Shown here piece after piece: positions 1-6,448 of a DNA stretch of 64,000 bases (positions are counted from its first letter, which is position 1; every line of letters starts with the position of its first letter). Position numbers and translations under genes: made by a program. The notes beneath the pieces were generated by a model. The model made no database searches. It saw only the letters and a program-made list of their open reading frames with translations, and was not told the DNA's origin. Source of the DNA: Peptoclostridium acidaminophilum DSM 3953. GTDB lineage: Bacteria > Bacillota > Clostridia > Peptostreptococcales > Peptostreptococcaceae. The stretch is taken from assembly GCF_000597865.1 (NCBI RefSeq), contig NZ_CP007452.1:1991183-2055182 (forward strand). Reading direction: 5' to 3'.

Positions 1-281
1 CGCTGAAAATCGCAGAGCATACCGGCGGCACGGTAATAGGTCTTTTGCGTTCTAGTAAGCGCATTCCCATCGCTGATGTCGTAATGCTCGTGTAAGAACT
101 GCTTCATCCACTCAGGTTCAGCGGTTACGATTCCTTTCTCATCGGCATAACAGGTAAGCTCTCGCCAGACGCGTCGGTAATGCTGTAGGGTGCTGATGGT
201 ATAATTTTGTGTCACCAGATATGCTTCAAGGGCTCCTACAAGAGCTTGAACAGGTGACTGGGTTGGGGTTTGTTGATTCAA
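1..281 (-). CDS. Tyrosine recombinase/integrase, N-terminal part (cut by window edge)
   Basis: The reading frame stays open on the minus strand from a TTG at 281 to the window edge, about 93 residues. The predicted protein (LNQQTPTQSP..., then ALEAYLVTQNYTISTLQHYR) resembles the SAM-like core-binding domain that precedes the catalytic domain of tyrosine recombinases. The TTG start is supported by GGAGG six bases upstream (287-293) and the absence of any nearby ATG. The catalytic Arg/His/Tyr residues lie outside the window, so activity cannot be judged. It follows a truncated phage gene and TTATGC repeats, which suggests a separate inserted element rather than the original phage integrase. Family assignment is from the N-terminal domain only. 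Confidence 0.6.
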   Translation of the reverse strand, partial: MNQQTPTQSPVQALVGALEAYLVTQNYTISTLQHYRRVWRELTCYADEKGIVTAEPEWMKQFLHEHYDISDGNALTRTQKTYYRAAGMLCDFQ

Positions 282-336
282 TCTGATACCTCCACAAAAG
301 TATTTCCCATAATAGGGATAATATTATTGTGGAATG

Positions 337-429
337 TTATGCGAAGAAAATCAATCAACCATGAACGTTGTAGCCTGTTATACCGCTGGAAATATGGGAT
401 TACTCAGCATAACGTACTTCTTGGCATAA
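337..429. repeat. TTATGC repeat cluster at a probable element boundary
   Basis: TTATGC occurs three times in 93 bases: 337-342 on the plus strand, and 407-412 and 424-429 on the minus strand (seen as GCATAA). Two copies are followed by CAAG or GAAG. The cluster lies between the recombinase gene and the point where the amidoligase reading frame loses its family-like sequence. Clustered short repeats are typical of transposon ends recognised by a recombinase. That these are the ends of the integrase element is inference. Confidence 0.4.
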
Positions 430-740
430 TGGATTCCGCATGAGCTGTTCGACCTTGCGCCGGCTGCTCTTAGCTTTCTTACAAGTTCCTGAATGGTTTC
501 TATGTCTTCATATCTGCATATCGGGCTTACCAGCTCCACCTGTTCGCCTCTTTCAATGGCTATGCTCGCATCCCTTACGATCTTCCAGGTTCTACCCTCG
601 CCGTCTTCCACCGCGTATGCGTCGTAACCTCCACCGATGTGGGCTGCCGTCGCTCCAAAATATTCGCTTATCACCTTGGCGGCTTTTGCTCTTGTTATGC
701 CCGTAAATTCTATCTCGATTCCAAAGCTCTGGGTTTTCAT
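378..740 (-). pseudogene. Truncated phage amidoligase-family protein
   Basis: The 120-residue product begins like the putative amidoligase family found in clostridial phages: MKTQSFGIEIEFTGITR, then GWKIVRD-like and VELVSPI segments, up to SSCGIH at about residue 106. Intact members continue for more than 150 further residues with a GxHVH metal-binding/catalytic region. Here the sequence after CGIH (from about base 430 leftward) is unrelated and stops within 14 codons. Amidoligases are predicted ATP-grasp/glutamine-synthetase-like enzymes that form amide bonds, and this copy should be inactive. It lies 43 bases downstream of a repeated promoter-like box. The break coincides with TTATGC repeats, so disruption by the neighbouring recombinase element is the likely cause. 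Confidence 0.6.
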
Positions 741-782
741 CCTTCTGACCTCCTTCGACCTGTGTTTTTTGTTACTACATTA

Positions 783-810
783 ATCACTCTAAACACAGGT
801 AATAGCAAGT
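783..810 (-). promoter_or_regulatory. 28-bp repeated promoter-like box, copy A
   Basis: This 28-bp segment is identical to 1402-1429. On the minus strand it reads TTGCTATTACCTGTGTTTAG and ends about 43 bases before the amidoligase start. TTGCTA resembles a -35 element, with ATTAAT 18 bases later as a weak -10. The core GCTATTACCTGTGT (793-806) is shared in part by two sites upstream of the HNH gene. A phage promoter or activator site is the best reading. Confidence 0.5.
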
Positions 811-840
811 CTTTTAGGCCTTTTATCAAACTAAATGTGA

Positions 841-858
841 AAAAGCCCCGAAGGGCTT
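841..858 (-). terminator. Intrinsic terminator after the 104-aa phage gene
   Basis: On the minus strand AAGCCC-TTCG-GGGCTT is followed by five or more T residues. The stable tetraloop hairpin overlaps the stop codon of the upstream gene. It would end transcripts from the 1402 promoter before the next 28-bp box at 783-810, which implies that the amidoligase has its own promoter. Confidence 0.8.
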
Positions 859-1171
859 ATTCAAGTTCCAAAGCTGTATACCTTGGGTAATCGTATCCTT
901 CCCCATTTACAAGTATCTTTTCTCCGGTATCCCGATTTTTTACTCTTATGCATCTTATTTCGCCGTTTCTGTTTGTGCCGCCATCACCTTTGTCAATCCA
1001 TGACTGGTCTTTCAGCAGGTCCTCTGCAAATTCCCTGAAGGCCGCGTCACTCATTAAAACCTCTCTTGTCACCTCGTATGGCGTTCCCTCACATTCGTCT
1101 TGGACCGCTTCCTTTGTAAGCTCCTTCAGTTCTTCAAGGTCTCTAACTTTCCTTCCAAAGAGTGCATTCAT
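857..1171 (-). CDS. Phage protein of unknown function (104 aa)
   Basis: The product is a charged, soluble 104-residue protein starting MNALFGRKVRDLEELKELTK and ending with the stretch IRVKNRDTGEKILVNGEGYDYP. I recognise the style of small accessory phage proteins but no named domain. Its start overlaps the end of the preceding 65-aa gene by four bases (ATGA), so the two are translationally coupled. A strong terminator overlaps its stop codon. It probably forms a two-gene unit transcribed from the 28-bp box at 1402-1429. Confidence 0.6.
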   Translation of the reverse strand: MNALFGRKVRDLEELKELTKEAVQDECEGTPYEVTREVLMSDAAFREFAEDLLKDQSWIDKGDGGTNRNGEIRCIRVKNRDTGEKILVNGEGYDYPRYTALELE

Positions 1172-1365
1172 TTTGCATGCCTCCTTGTGCGAATAAGTTT
1201 TCCTGCTTTGACAAGCTGTTCTATCTCACTCAGGGAATAAATGAGGCAGTCATTGTTGTCCATGTAAATCGATGCCAGGACAATGTCTTTTCCCCATTTG
1301 CCTACGACCTCGTATTTCTGGTATGTGTTTGCAATTTTGAATTGATCGCATTTGTTTACTTCCAT
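1168..1365 (-). CDS. Phage protein of unknown function (65 aa)
   Basis: A 65-residue protein starting MEVNKCDQFKIANTYQ, with the middle segment IVLASIYMDNNDCLIYSLSE. It has no signal peptide or membrane segment and no domain that I recognise. The ribosome binding site GGAGGGA lies about seven bases before the ATG. It is the first gene after the 28-bp promoter-like box (37 bases upstream) and overlaps the following gene by four bases, which makes it a credible short real gene despite lacking a family. Confidence 0.55.
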   Translation of the reverse strand: MEVNKCDQFKIANTYQKYEVVGKWGKDIVLASIYMDNNDCLIYSLSEIEQLVKAGKLIRTRRHAK

Positions 1366-1401
1366 TTTAAATCCCTCCCGTGTCTTTGGTGTAATCCATA
1401 T

Positions 1402-1429
1402 ATCACTCTAAACACAGGTAATAGCAAGT
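1402..1429 (-). promoter_or_regulatory. 28-bp repeated promoter-like box, copy B
   Basis: Identical over 28 bp to 783-810. On the minus strand TTGCTA is followed after 18 bases by ATATAT, and the 65-aa gene starts 37 bases further on. The same distance from box to start codon in both copies (37-43 bases) argues for a promoter rather than a chance repeat. The core GCTATTACCTGTGT is at 1412-1425. Confidence 0.55.
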
Positions 1430-1432
1430 TAT

Positions 1433-2686
1433 TTACGCATTTATGAGTGTATCTTTGTACGGGATTTTTTCTCCGTTACGAACCAAAAATGCCCCTTCAA
1501 CTCCAGCCATTTCAACAAATCTTGCAGCAATAACGTCGCAATATTTTTCATCAAGCTCTATTGCATAGCACAATCTTCCTGTCTGCTCGCAGGCTATGAG
1601 CGTGGAACCGCTGCCCGCAAAGGGCTCCAGGACAATGCAATTTGTCATCGAGCTGTTTTGAATCGGATAGGCCACAAGAGGTATCGGTTTCATTGTCGGA
1701 TGAAGCTCTGATTTTGTCGGCCTGTCGAAATTCCAAACCGTTGTCTGCTTCCTGTCCGAGTACCACCTGTGCTTGCCTGTTGGCTTCCAACCGTAGAGGA
1801 CCGGCTCGTGCTGCCACTGGTAATCGGATCTGCCTAGCACTAGCGACTGCTTGGCCCAGATGCACACGCTCGAGAGATGAAAGCCGGAGTCCTTAAATGC
1901 CTTCCTGAAGTTGAGCCCTTCCGTGTCGGCGTGGAATATGTACGCTCCCGCTCCATCGTCAAGCGCCTCGAAAACATTTTTGAATGCCGCCAGGAGAAAT
2001 TCATAGAAGCTCTTGTCCTCCATGTTGTCGTTTTTAATTACACGCTCGTTTTCCTTGCCCGCTGAGTAGTTGACATTATAAGGCGGGTCCGTCACGCACA
2101 GGTTGGCCTTCTTGCCCTCCATGAGCTTTTCATATGTTTCAGCCTTTGTGCTGTCTCCGCAAATCAGCCTGTGCTTTCCCAAAATCCAGATGTCGCCCTG
2201 CCTTGAAACCGGCTCTGCTATTTCATCCAGAGCCTTGTCCACATCGAAGTCGTCCTCTTTGGTGCCCTTGTCATGGACTTTCGAAAACAGGTCCTCAATC
2301 TCCGCCGCGTCAAAGCCCGTAAGCGAGATGTCAAACATGGACTGGTCAAGCTCGTTTATAAGCTCAGTCAGCTTCGGCAGGTCCCACTCGCCGCTTACTT
2401 TGTTGAGGGCCACGTTAAGCGCCTTTTCCTCATCTTCGCTCATGTCCACCACAACGCAGTCTATCTCGCCTGCTCCCTGAGCCTTTAGAATCTTGTACCT
2501 TTGGTGCCCTCCCACGATGTGGCCTGTCCTTTTGTTCCATATTACCGGCTCCACATAGCCAAAGGTCTCTATGGACCTTTTCAGCTTTTCATATTCTGCG
2601 TCGCCCGGCTTTAGATTCTTCCTCGGATTGTATTTTGCAGGGTTCAACTTATCCACCGAAACCTTCTGTATATCCACAAATCTCAC
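1433..2686 (-). CDS. ParB-domain/DNA methylase fusion, phage type
   Basis: A 417-residue protein with two domains. Residues about 10-95 form a ParB/Srx-like nuclease-type domain with the motif GHIVGGHQRYKIL (56-68). Residues about 165-410 form an N6-adenine or N4-cytosine methyltransferase with DPPYNV (200-205) before EPFAGSGST near 359, the beta-class motif order. It should transfer methyl groups from AdoMet to phage or host DNA, probably as anti-restriction. The frame opens at a GTG at 2686, but a GTG at 2677 (protein starting MDIQKVSVDKL) sits at better distance from AAGGAG. In many Clostridia phages this gene lies between the HNH gene and the terminase genes; here terminase is missing. 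Confidence 0.88.
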   Translation of the reverse strand: MRFVDIQKVSVDKLNPAKYNPRKNLKPGDAEYEKLKRSIETFGYVEPVIWNKRTGHIVGGHQRYKILKAQGAGEIDCVVVDMSEDEEKALNVALNKVSGEWDLPKLTELINELDQSMFDISLTGFDAAEIEDLFSKVHDKGTKEDDFDVDKALDEIAEPVSRQGDIWILGKHRLICGDSTKAETYEKLMEGKKANLCVTDPPYNVNYSAGKENERVIKNDNMEDKSFYEFLLAAFKNVFEALDDGAGAYIFHADTEGLNFRKAFKDSGFHLSSVCIWAKQSLVLGRSDYQWQHEPVLYGWKPTGKHRWYSDRKQTTVWNFDRPTKSELHPTMKPIPLVAYPIQNSSMTNCIVLEPFAGSGSTLIACEQTGRLCYAIELDEKYCDVIAARFVEMAGVEGAFLVRNGEKIPYKDTLINA

Positions 2687-2701
2687 TCTCCTTATCGCAT
2701 T

Positions 2702-2747
2702 AAAAAACGCCTTGGAAATCCTGCTTTTCGGCAGCTTCCAAAGGCGT
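2702..2747 (-). terminator. Intrinsic terminator between HNH and methylase genes
   Basis: On the minus strand ACGCCTTTGGAA pairs with TTCCAAGGCGT (bases 2736-2747 with 2707-2717) and is followed by TTTTTT (2702-2707). It lies only about 16-25 bases before the methylase start, so it ends the HNH transcript or attenuates expression of the methylase. Confidence 0.75.
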
Positions 2748-2759
2748 ATCTATTTTTTT

Positions 2760-2905
2760 AAATGTTGCTGTTTCAATGTTTGTACCTGCGGAGCCGCTCT
2801 GATACCCCGCCCCTGTAATTTCGCGAAATTTCACGCGGTGGGGCAGCCCCGTTCCCCGGCTCTCGGGTCGTAGCGATTTGATCCCCCCTACCCCTTCTGT
2901 TTATA
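2760..2905. other. GC-rich palindromic intergenic block after HNH gene, possible cos region
   Basis: The intergenic block contains a perfect 14-bp palindrome, AATTTCGCGAAATT at 2817-2830, and runs of C/G on both sides (CCCCGCCCC at 2805-2813 and ATCCCCCCTACCCC at 2881-2894). No reading frame fits it. In phages with an HNH protein that works with terminase, the packaging (cos) site usually lies beside the HNH gene. Position and palindrome suggest a cos relic; this is inference. Confidence 0.3.
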
Positions 2906-2926
2906 CTGCTGAGTTATCAACATTTT

Positions 2927-3304
2927 CTAGTAAGTATACACGGTTCCTTTTCTTCCCCATCTTCCGTCTTCTTTCGCCGTCTTTGTATCATGGCACTGCT
3001 TGCAAAGCGCCTGCCAGTTGCTCTGGTTCCAAAAGAGCTCTTCATTCCTCTTGTGGGGTTTTATGTGATCCACAACAGTTGCAGCTTTGACAACGCCTCT
3101 ACCTTTGCATGACTCGCAAAGAGGATGAGCCAGCAGGAACTCTTTTCTTAGCTTCTTCCACCTGCTGCTGCCATACAAATGCTTGCTGGGTCTGTTCGTG
3201 TTGTACTTGATGCTCTCTTCCTTCTGGTGTTTCTCGCAGTACCTGCCTTCCGTCAGCTCCGGGCATCCCGGATGGCTGCACATTCGTTTTGGCTTTCTTG
3301 GCAT
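2927..3304 (-). CDS. HNH endonuclease, phage packaging type
   Basis: The 125-residue protein has the full beta-beta-alpha-metal HNH core: zinc ligands C63-C66 and C101-C104, the catalytic segment VVDHIKPH (77-84), N93 and N96, and CHDTKT at 104-109. An extra N-terminal cysteine set (C9, C14, C23) may bind a second zinc. HNH proteins of this size next to terminase genes nick or cut DNA with the terminase during packaging in cos phages. The gene is preceded by two GCAAYTACCTATAT boxes and a putative small RNA, and followed by a palindromic block that may be the packaging site. Confidence 0.9.
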   Translation of the reverse strand: MPRKPKRMCSHPGCPELTEGRYCEKHQKEESIKYNTNRPSKHLYGSSRWKKLRKEFLLAHPLCESCKGRGVVKAATVVDHIKPHKRNEELFWNQSNWQALCKQCHDTKTAKEDGRWGRKGTVYTY

Positions 3305-3392
3305 ATATCTTATCTCCTTACAACCCTTCTTATTTCACTTTAAACGCCCATTCCGAAATAAGGCTCCGTTATGACCTTTCTTATTTCATTTT

Positions 3393-3476
3393 ATATAGGT
3401 AGTTGCTTCCCACAACAATAAAACATGGGTAGTTTTTTGGGTTTTTTACCCGCGTTTTTCGAATATAGGTAATTGC
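3393..3476 (-). promoter_or_regulatory. Pair of GCAAYTACCTATAT boxes upstream of the HNH gene
   Basis: On the minus strand GCAATTACCTATAT (3463-3476) and GCAACTACCTATAT (3393-3406) are direct repeats with starts 70 bases apart, each preceded by GAA. They match the core of the 28-bp boxes at 793-806 and 1412-1425 (consensus GCWAYTACCTRTRT). All four lie upstream of leftward genes that follow the phage sigma-like gene, so they may be binding sites for the late-gene activator. Confidence 0.45.
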
Positions 3477-3506
3477 TTCTCATATTTTCTTCATAATCAG
3501 ACACAG

Positions 3507-3636
3507 AAAAAGCCCTAAAGAGTTTTCCTCCAAGGGCTTTGCTATCAAAAGTGCTGCGTTTCCTAAGAATCGAATCGATATAACACCGGCATATGCTACA
3601 GCACATGGTGCTCTTGATTTTCTCCATGCCTTCACA
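3507..3636 (-). ncRNA. Putative small phage RNA with own promoter and terminator
   Basis: On the minus strand TTGTAT (3667-3672) and a perfect TATAAT (3643-3648) are 18 bases apart and predict a start near 3636. The transcript would end at the hairpin AAAGCCCT/AGGGCTTT (3533-3540 with 3509-3516) followed by a short U tract. It would be about 130 nt long and contains further inverted repeats such as AGCAC-CAT-GTGCT. A 95-codon frame runs through the whole stretch including the terminator, which argues that the frame is not a gene. Function unknown. Confidence 0.4.
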
Positions 3637-3678
3637 GTTTATATTATATGACTCTTTGATACTGACATACAATGACAT

Positions 3679-4095
3679 TTACTGACACATTTTTATTTTC
3701 TCGATTTCTTTCAGCGCCTTTCCGTGGATTCTAAACACAGTCCTCACATCATAGCCTATGTTGCTGGCCACATCCTCCCAGCTCTGCCCGCCTATATATC
3801 TCATCTCCAAAAGCAGCCTGTAGCTCATGTTGTCCAAGCTGCCTATGTCCTTTGAGATTTTTCTTTTGAGCTCCACAAGATTGTCTATGTCCTCGTCGAT
3901 TTCATGCTCCAGGTCTATTATTTTGACTATGGAGTTTTCCATAGGGCTTCTGCTCTTGGACGAGCTCACCTTGTCTAGACTGTAGCTGGCGGTGACCTTT
4001 TGAGCTAGACACTTGAGCGAATCCAACTGCTGCAGTTTATTGTTTATTATCCTATCAAGCCACATGGCCTGAGACAAATACTCCTTTACATTCAT
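3679..4095 (-). CDS. Sigma-like phage late regulator (DUF1492/ArpU type)
   Basis: The 138-residue protein is helical, and its C-terminal 60 residues look like sigma region 4: LLLEMRYIGGQSWEDVASNI, then the recognition helix of DVRTVFRIHGKALKEIEKI. The N-terminal half is a charged coiled coil around NSIVKIIDLEHEIDEDIDNL. Proteins of this class (DUF1492, ArpU, RinA) end the early operon of Gram-positive phages and switch on packaging genes. Its place here, last gene of the replication block and just before the HNH gene, fits that role. Good spacing AGGAGAGGCC-ATG supports the start. The four GCWAYTACCTRTRT boxes downstream may be its targets (inference). Confidence 0.75.
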   Translation of the reverse strand: MNVKEYLSQAMWLDRIINNKLQQLDSLKCLAQKVTASYSLDKVSSSKSRSPMENSIVKIIDLEHEIDEDIDNLVELKRKISKDIGSLDNMSYRLLLEMRYIGGQSWEDVASNIGYDVRTVFRIHGKALKEIEKIKMCQ

Positions 4096-4121
4096 GGCCT
4101 CTCCTCCCGGTTTTAAGGATG

Positions 4122-4358
4122 CTATTCGGACGCCTTCTCGAGCAGCTTCATTTTTCCGACGTAGTAGTTTTGAATTATGTTTATTTGCGATGCTCTGTCC
4201 AAGGAGCGTATGCGGTCCAAGGCTCTTTTCTTGTCCTTCTTGCTTTGCTTCCAGGTCTTAAAGAAGCTGCATTCATAGCCCTCGCATTCTCTTACATTCA
4301 AGATGTTGCATTTGCCTTCCCTATAGGCAAAGCATTTTTCTATCAGCTTTACTTCCAT
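4122..4358 (-). CDS. Small cysteine-containing phage protein (78 aa)
   Basis: A 78-residue protein with four cysteines in the N-terminal third (C9, C17, C25, C30) in the segment KCFAYREGKCNILNVRECEG, which could bind zinc or an Fe-S cluster, followed by a basic helical tail. I know similar small proteins just ahead of the sigma-like gene in other Clostridia phages, but no function is established. Start ATG has AAGGAGGAAAAGAGG upstream. It overlaps the end of the 55-aa gene by 38 bases. Confidence 0.6.
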   Translation of the reverse strand: MEVKLIEKCFAYREGKCNILNVRECEGYECSFFKTWKQSKKDKKRALDRIRSLDRASQINIIQNYYVGKMKLLEKASE

Positions 4359-4488
4359 CCTCTTTTCCTCCTTCAGCAGATTTTTTTATAGTCTTTTTCC
4401 TATTTTTCATTTCTCGATCTATATTCGTAAGAGCCTTGTAGGCCGTCATGTCCAGGTACCCTTCGCTGTTGTACATGTTATATTTCAT
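4321..4488 (-). CDS. Small phage protein (55 aa), coupled to the helicase gene
   Basis: This short frame starts MKYNMYNSEGYLDMTAYKAL and ends DRKMLCL. Its ATG overlaps the helicase stop codon as TAATG, so it is probably translated by reinitiation. The N-terminal pattern GYLDMTAYKAL followed by a charged helix recurs in small phage proteins located right after the SNF2 gene, which supports a real gene. It overlaps the next gene by 38 bases. No function is known to me. Confidence 0.55.
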   Translation of the reverse strand: MKYNMYNSEGYLDMTAYKALTNIDREMKNRKKTIKKSAEGGKEDGSKADRKMLCL

Positions 4489-5861
4489 TACTCTCTTCCT
4501 CCCTTCACCTTGTCTACTCTTGCTTTCACTGCTCTTAGCAGCGCTTCCTGCCTGTCTTCCTTGTTTTCAAGGACCTTCATCACATCTTCGTCCAACGTGC
4601 CTTTGGCCACCAGGTGGTGGATTATTACGTTTTGCTTTTGGCCCTGCCTGTAGAGCCTTGCGTTGGCCTGGGCATAGAGCTCAAGGCTCCACGGAATCCC
4701 AAACCATATTATTATGTTCCCGCCGGCTTGAAGATTAAGGCCGTGACCTGCCGATGCAGGATGAGCCAGCATTACACTCACCTTTCCGTTGTTCCAGTCT
4801 GCAATGTCCTCTACCCTCTTTAAAACCCTGAGGTCGTCTATTTTAAGATGCTTTTCAATCCTATCTATGTCGTGCTTGTAGGAATAAAACACCAGCACCG
4901 GCTTTCCATTTGCCGCTTCTATCGTATCCTCGAGCGCCTTTAGCTTTTCGTCATGGATATGCTTGGCTTCTCCCGTTTCGTCGTATACGGCCCCGTTTGC
5001 CACTTGCAACAGCTTGTTTGAAAGCACAGCCGCCGTGTTTGCGACTATGTCGGAGCCCTTTAGCGGAAGCAGCAGGTCCTTTTCAAGCTGATTGTATTTT
5101 TCCTTTGACTTCTCCGGCAGCTCAACCTTTATGATGTTGTTTATCCTCTCCGGCATTTTCAGATAGTCCTGGGATTTCATGCTGACGCATATGTCCGAGA
5201 GCTTGTTGTATATAGATTCCTGTGCCCCTTCCTTTGGCCTGTAGCTGAATATGACGTGCTGGTTTCTCTTGTCCGGCAGAAAGTATCTGTCCCGAAAGCC
5301 CGTTATAGTCTTCCCGAGCCTCTCCCCGCCATCTAGAAGGTAAATCTGCGACCACAAATCCATGAGGCCGTTTGGCGACGGAGTTCCTGTAAGGCCAACT
5401 ACCCTTTTTATAAGCGGCCTTACTTTCCTAAGGGCCTTGAAGCGCTGCGACCTTGGCGACTTGAAGCTTGAGAGCTCATCTATTACTACCATGTCAAAAG
5501 GCCAGCTCTTTTTATAAAAATCCACAAGCCACTTCACGTTTTCCCTATTTGTGATGTATATGTCCGCCTCGATGCCAAGAGCCTCTATTCGCTCCTTCTC
5601 GGTTCCGAGCACCTTTGATATTTTAAGGTGCCTTAGATGATCCCACTTCATCGCTTCTTCATCCCAGGTGCACTGGGCCACTCTAAGAGGGGCTATCACC
5701 AAGGCTTTTTCTATGTCAAAGTAGTCAAACATCAAGTCGTTTATCGCACTCAGCGTGATCACGCTCTTTCCAAGGCCCATCTCCAGCAGAAGCCCTGCTT
5801 TTTCTTTGTCTATGATCCACTGCTTTGCGTATTCCTGGTAGTCATAAGGCCTATATTTCAC
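4488..5861 (-). CDS. SNF2/DEAD-type phage DNA helicase
   Basis: The 457-residue protein has the superfamily 2 helicase motifs in order: Walker A MGLGKSVITL (about 28-37), motif II VVIDELSSF, motif III GLTGTPSPNG, and in the C-terminal RecA domain HPASAGHGLNLQAGG and ARLYRQGQKQNV. It is an ATP-driven DNA translocase or helicase of the phage replication module. The start is a GTG at 5861, overlapping the stop of the VRR-NUC gene in a GTGA; the pairing of a VRR-NUC nuclease with an SNF2 helicase is common in phages and suggests joint action on branched DNA. The C-terminus overlaps the next small gene. Confidence 0.88.
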   Translation of the reverse strand: MKYRPYDYQEYAKQWIIDKEKAGLLLEMGLGKSVITLSAINDLMFDYFDIEKALVIAPLRVAQCTWDEEAMKWDHLRHLKISKVLGTEKERIEALGIEADIYITNRENVKWLVDFYKKSWPFDMVVIDELSSFKSPRSQRFKALRKVRPLIKRVVGLTGTPSPNGLMDLWSQIYLLDGGERLGKTITGFRDRYFLPDKRNQHVIFSYRPKEGAQESIYNKLSDICVSMKSQDYLKMPERINNIIKVELPEKSKEKYNQLEKDLLLPLKGSDIVANTAAVLSNKLLQVANGAVYDETGEAKHIHDEKLKALEDTIEAANGKPVLVFYSYKHDIDRIEKHLKIDDLRVLKRVEDIADWNNGKVSVMLAHPASAGHGLNLQAGGNIIIWFGIPWSLELYAQANARLYRQGQKQNVIIHHLVAKGTLDEDVMKVLENKEDRQEALLRAVKARVDKVKGGRE

Positions 5862-6160
5862 CCGCTCACCTCCCGTAAAAAAGCTTCAATCCCTTTGTAG
5901 GAGTCTATGACATAGACCTTGAACCCCAATCTCTCCAGCTGCTTTTTTCTTTTTATCTGAAGAGGCCTTGGCTTTTTCCCTGGAGCCTTGAGCTCCGCAA
6001 ACAGGGCGACTCCGCCGGGCAAAAGCACCAGCCGATCCGGCACGCCTGCCATTCCCGGACAGACTAGCTTTAATGCGATCCCTCCCAGCCTTTCTGTCTC
6101 TTTTTTAAGTCTTGCCTCTATATGTCTTTCCTGCACACTTATCTCTCCTTTTGTGATCAA
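5858..6160 (-). CDS. VRR-NUC domain nuclease
   Basis: A single-domain PD-(D/E)XK nuclease of 100 residues. The active-site residues are visible as GVPDRLVLLPGG (D42) and FAELKAPG (E56, K58), with a late Q68-K segment. Stand-alone VRR-NUC proteins cut branched DNA such as Holliday junctions or flaps during phage replication. Length and motif order match the family. It is translationally coupled to the SNF2 helicase by a four-base overlap. Upstream, between this gene and VapE, lies the TTGTTCAC repeat region. Confidence 0.88.
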   Translation of the reverse strand: MITKGEISVQERHIEARLKKETERLGGIALKLVCPGMAGVPDRLVLLPGGVALFAELKAPGKKPRPLQIKRKKQLERLGFKVYVIDSYKGIEAFLREVSG

Positions 6161-6239
6161 GACGCAATCTCGTTCACAAGACGACTGCCCCTTCCAGCCT
6201 TTGCACCTTAAGCCTTACATCGATTCTATGCATTTTTGC

Positions 6240-6448
6240 GTGAACAACGTGACAAGATTTCCTTACGCGCTACTGCGCATTATAGAGTTTAGGTATATAC
6301 ATATACGCTATATATTCTTTATTTGTATTATTCATATATATATTCTTGTTCACGTTGTTCACATAATATACAAACCACTTATAAATGCTCTCTTTCAGGC
6401 TGTGAACGACTCCTGTGAACAAGGCTTTTCTTGTTCACTCTTGTTCAC
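6240..6448. repeat. TTGTTCAC octamer array, candidate replication origin
   Basis: TTGTTCAC or its complement occurs exactly six times in 209 bp: 6240-6247, 6346-6353, 6355-6362, 6415-6422, 6431-6438 and 6441-6448; GTGAACGA at 6402 is a near match. The copies at 6240-6257 and 6344-6362 form an imperfect inverted repeat with about 18-bp arms around an AT-rich stretch of about 85 bp, and 6414-6438 forms another. The last two lie in the end of the VapE gene. Iteron-like spacing next to a primase-helicase gene suggests an origin or a regulatory region. Confidence 0.5.

Noticed and set aside
3391-3678. 95-codon minus-strand frame after the sigma-like gene
   Set aside because: It runs through a good promoter, a terminator hairpin and both GCAAYTACCTATAT boxes, and the protein resembles nothing known. 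A small RNA plus promoter region explains the stretch better.
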